Position numbers and translations under genes: made by a program. Shown here piece by piece: positions 41,529-51,096 of a stretch of DNA of 64,000 bases (positions within the stretch are counted from its first letter, which is position 1; each line of letters opens with the position of its first letter). Source of the stretch: Caryophanales bacterium (GTDB lineage: Bacteria > Bacillota > Bacilli > CAJFEE01); contig JAQSYP010000001.1 in assembly GCA_029256085.1 (NCBI GenBank), positions 62,001 to 126,000 on the forward strand, given 5' to 3'. The notes below the pieces were generated by a model that saw nothing but the letters and a program-made list of their open reading frames with translations, had not been told where the DNA came from and searched no databases.

Positions 41529-43670
41529 CTAGTAGTTTTCTTTTTCCCAATTCATTTCAAGAACATCACCATCTTTTATGATGTCATGAAACCCAGCGGG
41601 GGAACCGTTTATTTTAGTAATGAACTTAGTTTTGTGTAGTTGTTTAGGTGGCTCAATATCAACATACCTAAACACATCTTGGAAAATAAAATCTGCACTA
41701 TCTTTTTTTAGTAATTTAAGAATGTCATTGTTATAAATGACATCATTTTCTTTTAAAATTGTGCCATTTCTTTCGAAAGTTAATTTTTCATTTACTAAAA
41801 TTAAGTCGTTTCCATTAAATTTAACTTTAATCTTATTATTTAAAATCCAACTAGCAGCTTCACATAGATTGGAGAGTGTAAAATTTGATTTAGCAAAGCT
41901 GATATCATCATTTTCATAAAATCTTTCTGAAGGGGAAACTTTAACACCATTTTTTGTTATATTCATATTACTTACAGGGAAAGAATGGGCTTTATCATCT
42001 ATTTTTACTGTAATGTTTGTAAGTAAAATACTACCTAAATCTTTGATTAAATCATTAATGGTATTTATCTCTGTTGTAACTATAACATCATGGTCCTTTA
42101 CAATAGTGTCTGGACTAACCTCTACATTATTTATAAATATTTTAGTTCCGACTATTTGAGACTTTCCATTAAGGGTAATGGTTTTGGAGTGCATTGCATC
42201 CAGTAGCTCACCTACAGAAACATCAACTTGAACACCGTCAGTGCCTTTATTGATAATAATTTTATCTCCATTTTGTACAACCGTTGAAAGGGTAGCACGT
42301 TCACCATTTACTTTTATCTCTGGAGCTTGACCATGAGTTCCAGGGATAGTTATTGTTTGTCCGTTAATGGTGATAATTTTTGCAATTCCTGGTTTACCGT
42401 AGATATTTTTGATTTTTGTTCCAGCTGTTAACAGCGCATCACCAACAGTCAAACTCTTTGCATCAAATAACCTAACGTTATCACCATTTACATTTACAGA
42501 AACATATTGAATAGGGTTAATTTTTGCAGTCAAAGCTATGCCAATTGGTGTTACAAATTCAGGACCAACAGTAAAATCGCATTTTATATGTATATTTTGT
42601 ATCGCATCGATTCCTCTTACTGCAACTCGATTTTCCGGGATTTCTAGATTTTGTGATATTTTTTTGCAAAGAAGTGGGGTTAAACTACCACCACCGATTA
42701 GCATTACTGCCATTGGTGCTTTCTGATTTAATTTCAATATTTCTTCTGAAATAGCCTTTGCCAGCCTATTAATACTATATTCAATTTTATTAATTACTTC
42801 TTCAGTTGGAAACAACTGTTCAAATCCAAGAATATCATTGATTGTTACTGACTCACTAGTACTTAGCAATCTTTTAATTTTTTCAGCAATAGGAAAATCT
42901 AATAGAAATTCGTCACAAAGAGCTTCAGTTATCTCATCGCCAGCAATTGGAACCATCCCGTAACCTGTAATCGTACCTTCATTAGTTATTGCGATATCCG
43001 ATGTACCTGCGCCAATATCAACTAATGCAACATTTAGTCGTCTCATAGTCGGTGGAATAAGGACGTTGATTGCAGCTATTGGTTCGAGAGTTAAAGCATC
43101 CATAACTAAATCTGAGCGTTCTAGTGCTGACATTAAGGATTCTACGACAATATTAGGTAAAAACGTCGCTATTACTTCAACTGAGGCACTTTCGCCTTTA
43201 TGGCCATTTAAGTTTCCAATTATCTCATCATTTAAATAACAATGAACAACTGAATAACCAACACAGTAATAATAACGAGTTTGTTCGTCATTAAACTTTC
43301 TTGCCAAAGTGTTTTGTGCATCTTGAACTGCACTTAACTCTAGGTGATAAATATCTTCATCTGTTATGTTTTTATTAGGTGACAATTCAATCATTGATTT
43401 CCCACGAATTGTACGTAATGCTCTACCTGCAGCAGCTACGCTAACTTTGCTGAGTTCACCGTATTTTTGTTCTAATTTAGATTTTACATTTTTAATAACA
43501 TTCGCAACTGCTGTCACGTCGTGTATTTGTCCATCAAGCATCGCACGATCTTCATGTTCAATAGGGAAAATTTCCAAAATTTCAGTCTTTTCAAGGCCTG
43601 ACTTTGAAATTATACCAACGACAGATCTTGTCCCTATGTCTAGTGCAAATTGAAACTGTGGCTCATTCAT
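41529..43670 (-). CDS. FtsA-like actin-fold ATPase with long beta-rich C-terminal region
   Basis: The 713-residue protein begins FALDIGTRSVVGIISKSG, then VALVDIGAGTSDIAIT and VMLIGGGSLTPLL, the phosphate-1, phosphate-2 and adenosine motifs of the actin/FtsA/PilM fold. The SHS2 1C-type domain region (~80-190) is present. Unlike FtsA (~420 residues), it continues for ~330 residues of repeated short beta motifs (ITINGQTITIPG, IKVNGERATL, ITLNGKSQIVG, VKVSPSERF), reminiscent of SLBB/S4-like folds. There is no membrane segment, and no FtsA-type terminal amphipathic helix is obvious. Related proteins exist in Bacillus cereus-type genomes; their role is unclear. It could be a cytoskeletal adaptor. 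Confidence 0.8.
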   Translation of the reverse strand: MNEPQFQFALDIGTRSVVGIISKSGLEKTEILEIFPIEHEDRAMLDGQIHDVTAVANVIKNVKSKLEQKYGELSKVSVAAAGRALRTIRGKSMIELSPNKNITDEDIYHLELSAVQDAQNTLARKFNDEQTRYYYCVGYSVVHCYLNDEIIGNLNGHKGESASVEVIATFLPNIVVESLMSALERSDLVMDALTLEPIAAINVLIPPTMRRLNVALVDIGAGTSDIAITNEGTITGYGMVPIAGDEITEALCDEFLLDFPIAEKIKRLLSTSESVTINDILGFEQLFPTEEVINKIEYSINRLAKAISEEILKLNQKAPMAVMLIGGGSLTPLLCKKISQNLEIPENRVAVRGIDAIQNIHIKCDFTVGPEFVTPIGIALTAKINPIQYVSVNVNGDNVRLFDAKSLTVGDALLTAGTKIKNIYGKPGIAKIITINGQTITIPGTHGQAPEIKVNGERATLSTVVQNGDKIIINKGTDGVQVDVSVGELLDAMHSKTITLNGKSQIVGTKIFINNVEVSPDTIVKDHDVIVTTEINTINDLIKDLGSILLTNITVKIDDKAHSFPVSNMNITKNGVKVSPSERFYENDDISFAKSNFTLSNLCEAASWILNNKIKVKFNGNDLILVNEKLTFERNGTILKENDVIYNNDILKLLKKDSADFIFQDVFRYVDIEPPKQLHKTKFITKINGSPAGFHDIIKDGDVLEMNWEKENY

Positions 43671-43857
43671 AAGACCAACCCTTTATTTTTAAAATATTTT
43701 AAATTTTTAAAAAAATCACATGTGACATTTATAAATGACTATTATATAATTGTACCTAATCACTAGAAATTTACCACAAATTACAATATTTATAAAGTGG
43801 TAGTTGTATTGACGTAAATAACTAGGGCAATATTTATAATAGAAAGGAGTAACAATT

Positions 43858-44946
43858 ATGGTTAAACGTTCTTTGCAGGAATTAAGGCAACAACTCGATG
43901 AAGTGAATTTAAAGCTTCTGGATTTATTAAATGAAAGAGGCCATGTTGTACATGAAATTGGTAAGGTAAAAGAAATCCAAGGGATTAAAAAGTATGACCC
44001 AGTTAGAGAAAGAGAAATGTTAGATCTGATTGTTGCGAATAATGAGGGTCCATTTGATACAGCAACACTTCAACATATATTTAAGGAAATTTTTAAGGCT
44101 GGTCTTGAATTACAAGAAGACAAGCAGGCTGAAGGCTTATTGGTAACGAGAAAAAGAAAACCAGAAAATACTATTATCGAGATTAACGGCGAAAAAATAG
44201 GTGATGGTAGTTGTACTTTTATTATGGGTCCATGTTCGGTTGAAAGTTACGAACAAGTATCAACTGTTGCAAAAGCAATCAAACAATATGATTTAAAGAT
44301 TTTACGTGGTGGTGCTTTTAAACCTAGAACATCTCCATATGATTTCCAGGGCCTTGGAATTGAAGGTTTAAAAATCTTAAAGCAAGTTGCTCAAGAGGAA
44401 GGTATAGCTGTTATTAGTGAAATTGTAAATCCGTCAGATGTTGAATTCGCAATCGACTATCTTGATGTAATTCAAATTGGTGCTCGTAATATGCAAAATT
44501 TTGAGTTATTAAAAGAAGTTGGTATGACTAATAAACCTGTCTTATTAAAAAGAGGGTTAGCTGCAACAATTGAAGAATTTATAAATGCAGCTGAATATAT
44601 AATGTCGCGAGGAAATGGAAATATTATTCTATGTGAACGTGGTATTAGAACATATGAAAGAGCAACAAGAAACACATTAGATATATCTGCAGTGCCTATT
44701 CTTAAGAAAGAAACTCACTTACCAGTTTTTGTAGACGTAACACATTCTACAGGTAGAAGAGACTTACTATTACCTACTGCAAAAGCTGCAATAGCAATTG
44801 GGGCAGACGGTGTGATGGCTGAGGTTCATCCTGATCCTGCAGTTGCGTTATCAGATGCTGCTCAACAAATGGATATTAAACAGTTCCAGGAATTTATTAC
44901 TGAGCTTAAATCTTTTGCTAAATTGACTAGTGGCGTTAGAAATTAA
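43858..44946 (+). CDS. aroA: Bifunctional chorismate mutase / DAHP synthase
   Basis: The 362-residue protein joins an AroQ chorismate mutase (1-90; [20 protein letters not shown]) to a type I-beta DAHP synthase (~105-355) with [35 protein letters not shown] and [15 protein letters not shown]. It condenses PEP and erythrose-4-phosphate at the entry to aromatic biosynthesis; the fused mutase gives prephenate/chorismate feedback sensitivity in Bacillus. The ATG has SD AGAAAGGAG. In Bacillus it sits just before ccpA. Confidence 0.96.
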   Translation: MVKRSLQELRQQLDEVNLKLLDLLNERGHVVHEIGKVKEIQGIKKYDPVREREMLDLIVANNEGPFDTATLQHIFKEIFKAGLELQEDKQAEGLLVTRKRKPENTIIEINGEKIGDGSCTFIMGPCSVESYEQVSTVAKAIKQYDLKILRGGAFKPRTSPYDFQGLGIEGLKILKQVAQEEGIAVISEIVNPSDVEFAIDYLDVIQIGARNMQNFELLKEVGMTNKPVLLKRGLAATIEEFINAAEYIMSRGNGNIILCERGIRTYERATRNTLDISAVPILKKETHLPVFVDVTHSTGRRDLLLPTAKAAIAIGADGVMAEVHPDPAVALSDAAQQMDIKQFQEFITELKSFAKLTSGVRN

Positions 44947-44970
44947 CCTTCATATTATGAAGGTTTTTTT
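44945..44970 (+). terminator. Terminator after aroA
   Basis: AACCTTCAT / ATGAAGGTT with loop ATT is followed by T's. Confidence 0.9.
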
Positions 44971-45062
44971 ACTTTTATCAAATTAGTATAGTAATAAAAT
45001 TGAAAATGTTATAAATTCTTTATAAGGTTAAACTATATAAAAACTATACTGGAGTGATGGAA

Positions 45063-46055
45063 GTGAGCGTAACAATTTACGATGTCGCTAGAGAAGCGAA
45101 TGTTTCGATGGCAACAGTCTCTCGAGTTGTCAATGGTAATCCGAATGTAAAACCATCCACTCGAAAAAAAGTAGTAGAAACGATTGATAGATTAGGATAT
45201 AGACCAAATGCGGTAGCAAGAGGATTGGCGTCGAAAAAGACGACTACAGTGGGAGTAGTTATTCCTGATATTTCTAATTCGTATTATGCAGAGCTAGCTA
45301 GAGGGATAGAAGACATTGCTACAATGTATAACTACAATATTATATTATCTAACTCAGATGAAAATTTAGAAAGAGAAATTAGATTAATTCAAACTATGTC
45401 TGGGAAACAAGTTGATGGAATTTTATTTATGGGTTCAACTATTACAGCAAGACATAAACATGAATTTAAATTTATAAATGTTCCTGTAGTATTAGCTGCG
45501 ACTATTGATGAAGAAGGTGAACTTCCTTCTGTTAATATAGATTATCAAGCAGCAGCTCATGATATCGTAGAACATTTAGTAAATAAGAATCATAAGAAGT
45601 TTGGTATTGTAATCGGTCCGTTAGATGAGCCGATAAATCGCAAATTAAAACTAACTGGATATAGAGAATCTCTTGCCGAATTTAATATTCAACTAGAGGA
45701 TGAGTGTGTTTTTGAAGGTGATTATTCATATGAATCAGGTGTAGAAGCATTTAATACTTTAAAAGATAAATGCCCTACAGTATTTCTTGTGGGTTCTGAT
45801 GAAATGGCTCTTGGTGTTATACATGCTGCTAGTGATTCTGGATACACAGTCCCAAATGATTTTGAAGTAATTAGCTTTGAGGATACGAAATTAGCTAAGA
45901 TGGTTAGACCACGTTTGTCTACTGTTTCTCAGCCTCTTTATGATATTGGGGCTGTAGCCATGAGACTTCTTACTAAGTTTATGAAAAAAGAGCTTGTAGA
46001 TAATCACGTTGTTACGTTACCTCATCGAATGGAGTTTAGAGAATCAACAAAATAA
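45063..46055 (+). CDS. ccpA: Catabolite control protein A
   Basis: GTG 45063 ([20 protein letters not shown]) is supported by GGAG 8 bases upstream. The 330-residue LacI-family protein has the HTH ([20 protein letters not shown]), the hinge helix [20 protein letters not shown] and a periplasmic-binding-like core ([25 protein letters not shown]-like end). With HPr-Ser46-P it binds cre sites for carbon catabolite control. The acu and acs genes beyond it are known CcpA targets in B. subtilis, though I did not find a good cre site there. Confidence 0.95.
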   Translation: MSVTIYDVAREANVSMATVSRVVNGNPNVKPSTRKKVVETIDRLGYRPNAVARGLASKKTTTVGVVIPDISNSYYAELARGIEDIATMYNYNIILSNSDENLEREIRLIQTMSGKQVDGILFMGSTITARHKHEFKFINVPVVLAATIDEEGELPSVNIDYQAAAHDIVEHLVNKNHKKFGIVIGPLDEPINRKLKLTGYRESLAEFNIQLEDECVFEGDYSYESGVEAFNTLKDKCPTVFLVGSDEMALGVIHAASDSGYTVPNDFEVISFEDTKLAKMVRPRLSTVSQPLYDIGAVAMRLLTKFMKKELVDNHVVTLPHRMEFRESTK

Positions 46056-46067
46056 TTAATTTAAGAG

Positions 46068-46108
46068 GGCACCCAAAGAGTCTGAGCTAGACTTTTGGGG
46101 CCTTTTTT
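46068..46108 (+). terminator. Terminator after ccpA
   Basis: CCCAAAGAGTCT pairs with AGACTTTTGGG (one bulge) and GGC/GCC closes the stem; T6 follows. Confidence 0.88.
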
Positions 46109-46169
46109 AATTTTTATTAAAGGAAAGTATAAATTTTCCCTTGAAAGAAAAGTATAAAATTCTAAATAA

Positions 46170-46306
46170 TTACACTCGCAGAAACTGCTCGCTTTCCGCG
46201 GGCACGGCCTCAACTAATTTTTGAAAGTTTTTTAAAAAACTTTCAAAAATGGATTTTCGGCTCGTGCTGTTCCCGCTGGAGTCTCGCAGTTTCCATCTTC
46301 GTGTAA
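46170..46306. repeat. GC-rich interspersed palindromic element E2
   Basis: Outer arms TTACAC...CAGAAACTGC and GCAGTTTC...GTGTAA enclose the core GCTCGCTTTCCGCGGGC and a perfect 32-bp palindrome (46218-46249, arms TTTTTGAAAGTTTTTT). It is about 80% like E4 over shared parts; E4 lacks ~30 bases of the right side. Confidence 0.9.
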
Positions 46307-46331
46307 TAAATTAATAGTTCCTTTTTAAAGG

Positions 46332-46353
46332 ACTTGGCAAAGCCAAGTTTTTT
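46332..46353 (+). terminator. Terminator-like hairpin of unknown use
   Basis: ACTTGGC / GCCAAGT with loop AAA is followed by T5-6. It lies between E2 and E3 with no gene directly upstream. Confidence 0.5.
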
Positions 46354-46459
46354 GATGATGAAAAACACTGTCAAACTAGTCCTAAAAAGCTTAAATCGAT
46401 ATTACATACTAGCCGGTTATAAGTTTAGTAACTATGACTATACAGTATTATAGAGCGTA

Positions 46460-46556
46460 GGGTGGCGACTCAGGCGGGAAAAGCGGGAAAGCCGAGACCC
46501 TGGACTGAGCGTAGCGAGGGAAGCGGCTTGGCCCCGCCCGCGGAAAGCGTCCACCC
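46460..46556. repeat. GC-rich interspersed palindromic element E3
   Basis: Ends are GGGTGGCGACT and AAAGCGTCCACCC; the inside holds GGCGGG / CCCGCC, GAAAGCCGAG and CGCGGAAAGCG (family core in reverse). It lies just beyond the acuC stop and may end acuC transcription. Confidence 0.75.
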
Positions 46557-46607
46557 GAAGCATATTAAAAAGACAATAGCTCTACTCAAATTCAAAATTA
46601 TAAAAAA

Positions 46608-47771
46608 CTACTGCCGCTTCAGTTCGTTACGAATGTATTGTAAGCATTTTTGGACTGTCATTTCGTTTTTTTCTTCTATATCTTTTTTTCGTGCGATAAA
46701 ACTTACTTCTTCATCTTCATGCCACAGTGAAGGCAGTTTGTTTTTAGTCATGGGCTGCCAATCTTTAATCCAACTTTCGGGTAAATCTCTGATCGGAATA
46801 CCTTGATCAGTCATTGTCGTCCAGATATACGACCATGCTCTAGGGACAACTCGCCAAATGTCATAACCACCACCACCTAATGCAATCCATCTGCCCTTAC
46901 AGTATTTATGTGCAAGTTCATGAGCGATAAATGGTAACTCGATAAATGGTTTCATGGATGTTGAAAGGTGAGTTAAGGGGTCTAGGTGATGAGCATCAAC
47001 ACCGTTTTGTGTGATTATAATATCTGGTTGAAAAAACTCAGCTACTTCAGAAATTACTTCATTACATGTTTTAATAAAAGATTCATCTTGAGTGTAAGCA
47101 TCTAAAGGGACGTTAAAACAATATCCATATCCATTCCCCTTGCCACGTTCATTGACGGCACCTGTTCCGGGGTATAGATATCTTCCGGTTTCATGAATTG
47201 AAACTGTACATACATCAGATCTATCATAGAAATTCCACTGAACTCCATCTCCATGATGTGCGTCAGTATCAATATATAGGACTCTAAGCCCGTACTTACG
47301 TGTAATATATTCAATTGCGATAGATATATCATTATAAATGCAAAAGCCTGATGCTTTAGATCTGTGGGCGTGATGGAGACCTCCGCCAAGATTCATTGCA
47401 TGACAACCTTCGTTAGTCATTACATAATCAACTGCATCTAACGTTGCACCTACTATAACTCTTGATGCTTTATCCATATTTTTGAATGATGGAGTATCTT
47501 CAGAATTAATACCATGTAAAAGAAAATCATCGTCCGAGGCATTATTATCGCTTGCCCTCTTTATAGATTGTATGTATTCATTGGAATGGGCAAGTAATAA
47601 ATCTTCATCTGTTGCTTCTCGTGGTGTTCTTATATTTTCTTCATTGATATATTGAGATTTCTTGAGAAGGTCAAGTGTTAGTAGCACCCTAAGTTGATCA
47701 AAGGGATGGCCCTTATTAAATTTGTAAGTTAGAAATTCTGAACTATAGAAAAAGACAGAATTACTAGTCAT
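46608..47771 (-). CDS. acuC: Acetoin utilization protein AcuC (class I histone-deacetylase fold)
   Basis: ATG 47771 has SD GAGGGGAG 8 bases upstream and gives 387 residues, exactly the B. subtilis length. HDAC-fold motifs include NLGGGLHHAHRSKASGFC, YIDTDAHHGDGVQWNFYD, NGVDAHHLDPLTHLS and LGGGGYDI. AcuC deacetylates AcsA, reversing AcuA inhibition. It overlaps the acuB stop by 8 bases, the last gene of acuABC on the minus strand. Confidence 0.95.
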   Translation of the reverse strand: MTSNSVFFYSSEFLTYKFNKGHPFDQLRVLLTLDLLKKSQYINEENIRTPREATDEDLLLAHSNEYIQSIKRASDNNASDDDFLLHGINSEDTPSFKNMDKASRVIVGATLDAVDYVMTNEGCHAMNLGGGLHHAHRSKASGFCIYNDISIAIEYITRKYGLRVLYIDTDAHHGDGVQWNFYDRSDVCTVSIHETGRYLYPGTGAVNERGKGNGYGYCFNVPLDAYTQDESFIKTCNEVISEVAEFFQPDIIITQNGVDAHHLDPLTHLSTSMKPFIELPFIAHELAHKYCKGRWIALGGGGYDIWRVVPRAWSYIWTTMTDQGIPIRDLPESWIKDWQPMTKNKLPSLWHEDEEVSFIARKKDIEEKNEMTVQKCLQYIRNELKRQ

Positions 47772-48420
47772 GTTCAAATCTCCCCTCGATGAGTTCGGAC
47801 GGAGTAAGAACATTATAGGAATTACTCTTTAAGCTTGATAATATTTCAATTGGGTTCATTGTATTAATACGAATTGATAAAATCTTATAGTTAATATCAG
47901 TATCAGGATAAGTCAAGATACTTATAACTTCTGTACAATGCGAGTGAAGTAAGGAGATTATGTGTGGTAAGTCATTGAGGTTGTTTTGGACCTTGATCTC
48001 TAATTGTGTACTAGGTTTATGTGCTCCAGTTAGTTTAACTAAAGTTTGTAGTAAGTCGGTCTCGGTTATAATTCCCATAAGTTTACCTTGTTTTACAATA
48101 GGTAAACATGTTAATTTTTTCTCCAAAAATAGCTCTGCAACATCCTCAACAAAGTCCAACTGATGACCAACTTCAAATGTTTTTTGCATTATATTAGTTA
48201 TCTTAGTTTCAAAGATTTCTGTGTGATTCTTATTACAAAAAATCGATGGACAAACGTCTTTTATGTCTTTATCGGTAATAATTCCGATTAAATTATTTTC
48301 TGAATCAACAACTGGTAAATGTTTAATTTTTTTCATATCAAATAGTAATATAGCATCACTTACGGTTGAATCTAATGATAAGACTATAACATCCTTACTC
48401 ATCATCTTTTCTACTAACAT
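47764..48420 (-). CDS. acuB: AcuB, CBS- and ACT-domain protein
   Basis: ATG 48420 is supported by GGAGG 8 bases upstream; 218 residues. Two CBS domains (MMSKDVIVLSLDSTVSDAIL; KKLTCLPIVKQGKLMGIITETDLL) are followed by an ACT-like domain (HIISLLHSHCTEVISILTYP). It is the middle gene of acuABC. Its precise role in acetoin/acetyl-CoA control is not known; CBS pairs often bind adenosyl nucleotides. Confidence 0.93.
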   Translation of the reverse strand: MLVEKMMSKDVIVLSLDSTVSDAILLFDMKKIKHLPVVDSENNLIGIITDKDIKDVCPSIFCNKNHTEIFETKITNIMQKTFEVGHQLDFVEDVAELFLEKKLTCLPIVKQGKLMGIITETDLLQTLVKLTGAHKPSTQLEIKVQNNLNDLPHIISLLHSHCTEVISILTYPDTDINYKILSIRINTMNPIEILSSLKSNSYNVLTPSELIEGRFEHD

Positions 48421-48436
48421 GGTGAAATCCTCCTGT

Positions 48437-49069
48437 CTAATACATAAATCTTCCCTGAAAGCGTACCTTGTCAAATTTCTCTATACTATCACGATCAACT
48501 TTGGAGCCTATTCTGACCATTAAGCAATTAGCAGGGTGACTACAAATTTCAGGATCATCAGTAGCCATCCATGTTAGTCCAACTGAATTCATCATTTTCT
48601 CCATTGCCTTACGATATTCCCATAAATTTAATCCTGTTCCCTTTAAATCCCAATGCCAGTAATACTCCGTTGTAAAAATAATGTATTCTTCCATCACTTC
48701 ATCCATAAAAGAAACCTCTAACAGTTTCTTCCCAACTGCGCTATTTCGATAATTTGGAATAACCTCAATTGCTCCAAGTTCTATTAATCTTTCATTTTGA
48801 CCTTCATACCATCTTTCTAGTGGGTCAGGATATAAATATGTAACATAACCAACGACTAAATTATCTTTTAAGGCCACAATTATTCTACCTTCGGGCAATT
48901 GTGCAATTTCAACCAAAGCTAATTTTTGTTGTGGTGCAGGCCTGAATGATGATAGTTCTGAGTCGAAATTAAATGTTTCTAATTCATTAGAATCAACGGG
49001 GCCTTTAATTATTAAAATTTCATCATTTACCAAGTGTTCTAAACTATTGAAATTTTTGCGGTGCAACAT
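48437..49069 (-). CDS. acuA: AcuA protein acetyltransferase
   Basis: ATG 49069 with SD GGACGGTG 9 bases away gives 210 residues, matching B. subtilis AcuA; GTG 49081 is an alternative. It is a Gcn5-type acetyltransferase with LGAIEVIPNYRNSAVGKKLL (acetyl-CoA loop) and YEY-type strand IIFTTEYYWHWDLKG. AcuA acetylates acetyl-CoA synthetase on its active-site lysine and silences it. It is divergent from acsA, as in B. subtilis. Confidence 0.94.
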   Translation of the reverse strand: MLHRKNFNSLEHLVNDEILIIKGPVDSNELETFNFDSELSSFRPAPQQKLALVEIAQLPEGRIIVALKDNLVVGYVTYLYPDPLERWYEGQNERLIELGAIEVIPNYRNSAVGKKLLEVSFMDEVMEEYIIFTTEYYWHWDLKGTGLNLWEYRKAMEKMMNSVGLTWMATDDPEICSHPANCLMVRIGSKVDRDSIEKFDKVRFQGRFMY

Positions 49070-49237
49070 AGATTTTTTCACCGTCCTAATAGATATACTT
49101 TAATTAAATATTAGTCTAATTTTTAGAATATGAAAGTAATTGTCGAAAAATTTTTCCTGATTTTCTAAAATTAAATTATGAAAATTGTTGTATAACACAT
49201 ATAATAACTTTATAAAAAAGTTTAAGGAGTGAAGTAA

Positions 49238-50962
49238 ATGGCTGAACAGTTACAAGCTAGCAATGATAAACATAATTTAATAGACTATCAAAATGAATAT
49301 AGTAATTTCGATTGGAAAGAAGTTGAAAAAGAGTTCAGCTGGTATATAACAGGTAAAGTTAATATAGCATATGAAGCTATAGACCGTCATGTAAAGAATG
49401 GACTTGGAAATAAAATTGCTCTATATTATAAAGATTTACAGCGGAACGAGAACTTTACATATAATGATTTGATGTTATCTTCGAATAAAGCTGCTAACAT
49501 TTTAGCGGATAAAACAAATGTAAAAAAAGGTGATCGTGTCTTTATATTTATGCCGCGTACACCTGAATTATATTTCTGTTTTCTTGGAGCATTGAAGGTT
49601 GGAGCAATTGTAGGACCTTTATTTGAGGCATTTATGGAAGCTGCGGTGAAAGATAGATTAGAAGATAGTGAGGCTAAAGTTTTAATTACAACATCAGAAT
49701 TACTGAAGCGAGTGCCGGTCAATGATCTTAATCATCTTGAATCTATTATTATTGTTGATGGTGAAATGCCTGAAGATAACAATGGGAAAAAATATCTAGA
49801 CTTTAAAAGAGAATTTAGTGAAGCAAGTGACTCTTTCGATATAGTGTGGGTTGATAGAGAAGATGGAATGTTATTGCATTATACATCTGGATCTACTGGT
49901 AAACCAAAGGGCGTTTTGCATGTCCATAATGCTATGATCCAACACTATCAAACTACTAAATGGGTACTAGATTTAAATTATAATGATGTATTCTGGTGTA
50001 CTGCAGATCCAGGTTGGGTTACAGGGACATCTTACGGTATATTTGGTCCTTGGCTAAATAAAGCTACTAATGTTGTAATAGGTGGTAGATTTAGTCCTGA
50101 CGAGTGGTATAAGGCACTTGAAACTTTTGGTGTAACAGTATGGTATAGTGCTCCAACAGCCTTTAGAATGTTAATGAGTGCAGGAGATGAGGTTGTAAAG
50201 AAATATGACTTATCTAAACTGCGACATGTTTGTAGTGTTGGTGAACCTTTGAATCCAGAAGTTATTAGATGGGGATTAAAGACATATAATCAAAAAATTC
50301 ATGATACTTGGTGGATGACGGAAACGGGAGCACAATTAATTTGTAATTATAAATGTATGAGTATCAAACCTGGTAGCATGGGTAAACCAATACCAGGAAT
50401 TACTGCTGCTATTATTGATAATTACGGTCATGAGGTTCCACCTAATCATATGGGTAACCTTGCTATAAAAAAAGATTGGCCATCTATGATGCGCGGAATT
50501 TGGAACAATCAAGAAAAATATGATTCGTACTTCATCAATGATGAGTGGTATGTCTCAGGTGATTCTGCGTTTATGGATGAAGATGGATATTTTTGGTTCC
50601 AGGGAAGAATTGATGATGTTATAAATACTTCAGGAGAGCGTGTAGGGCCATTTGAAGTTGAAAGTAAATTAGTCGAGCATCCTGCCGTTGCAGAAGCAGG
50701 AGTTATTGGTAAGCCTGACCCAATGCGTGGTGAAATTATTAAAGCATTTATTTCACTAAGAGATGGATATTCTCCTTCTGAAGAGTTGAAGAAAGAAATA
50801 GCTAATTTTGTTAAAACTGGGTTAGCTGCTCATGCAGCTCCAAAAGAAATAGAATTTAAAGAAAAATTACCAAAAACTCGAAGTGGTAAAATAATGAGAC
50901 GCGTCCTTAAATCATGGGAGCTCAATTTACCTGCCGGTGATTTATCTACATTAGAAGACTAA
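49238..50962 (+). CDS. acsA: Acetyl-CoA synthetase AcsA
   Basis: The 574-residue AMP-forming ligase has P-loop LLHYTSGSTGKPKGVLHVH, the TWWMTETGAQ motif, GDSAFMDEDGYFWFQGRIDD and the C-terminal PKTRSGKIMRRVLK. By my count K551 in SGK is the catalytic lysine, equivalent to B. subtilis K549 that AcuA acetylates. The ATG at 49238 has SD AAGGAGTG. The gene is divergent from acuABC over a 168-base region. A terminator follows. Confidence 0.97.
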   Translation: MAEQLQASNDKHNLIDYQNEYSNFDWKEVEKEFSWYITGKVNIAYEAIDRHVKNGLGNKIALYYKDLQRNENFTYNDLMLSSNKAANILADKTNVKKGDRVFIFMPRTPELYFCFLGALKVGAIVGPLFEAFMEAAVKDRLEDSEAKVLITTSELLKRVPVNDLNHLESIIIVDGEMPEDNNGKKYLDFKREFSEASDSFDIVWVDREDGMLLHYTSGSTGKPKGVLHVHNAMIQHYQTTKWVLDLNYNDVFWCTADPGWVTGTSYGIFGPWLNKATNVVIGGRFSPDEWYKALETFGVTVWYSAPTAFRMLMSAGDEVVKKYDLSKLRHVCSVGEPLNPEVIRWGLKTYNQKIHDTWWMTETGAQLICNYKCMSIKPGSMGKPIPGITAAIIDNYGHEVPPNHMGNLAIKKDWPSMMRGIWNNQEKYDSYFINDEWYVSGDSAFMDEDGYFWFQGRIDDVINTSGERVGPFEVESKLVEHPAVAEAGVIGKPDPMRGEIIKAFISLRDGYSPSEELKKEIANFVKTGLAAHAAPKEIEFKEKLPKTRSGKIMRRVLKSWELNLPAGDLSTLED

Positions 50963-50965
50963 AGT

Positions 50966-51008
50966 AAAGAGGATGTCGGAGATAATTTCTTCAGGCATCC
51001 TCTTTTTT
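50966..51008 (+). terminator. Terminator after acsA
   Basis: AAAGAGGATG / CATCCTCTTT with an internal loop is followed by T's. Confidence 0.85.
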
Positions 51009-51096
51009 AAGTTTAGGAAAGTTAATTTAGAAGGGTGCAATAATAACTTTTCGAGCTAGTCTAAATATTTTTACAGCTAGTAGGCTAGAGCGTTGT

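Larger units (their letters stand above)
46056..46607. other. 552-base gap between converging ccpA and acuC, packed with repeats
   Basis: It contains the ccpA terminator, element E2, a terminator-like hairpin (46332-46353) and element E3. An open stretch exists across E3, but its GC-rich composition is that of the repeat; I do not call a gene. Confidence 0.8.

Noticed and set aside
46462-46806. Plus-strand frame across element E3 into acuC
   Set aside because: It is made of the GC-rich repeat and the antisense of acuC, with no SD.
49085-49237. cre site in the acuA–acsA intergenic region
   Set aside because: The best match (TGAAAATTGTTGTA) lacks the central CG of the cre consensus.
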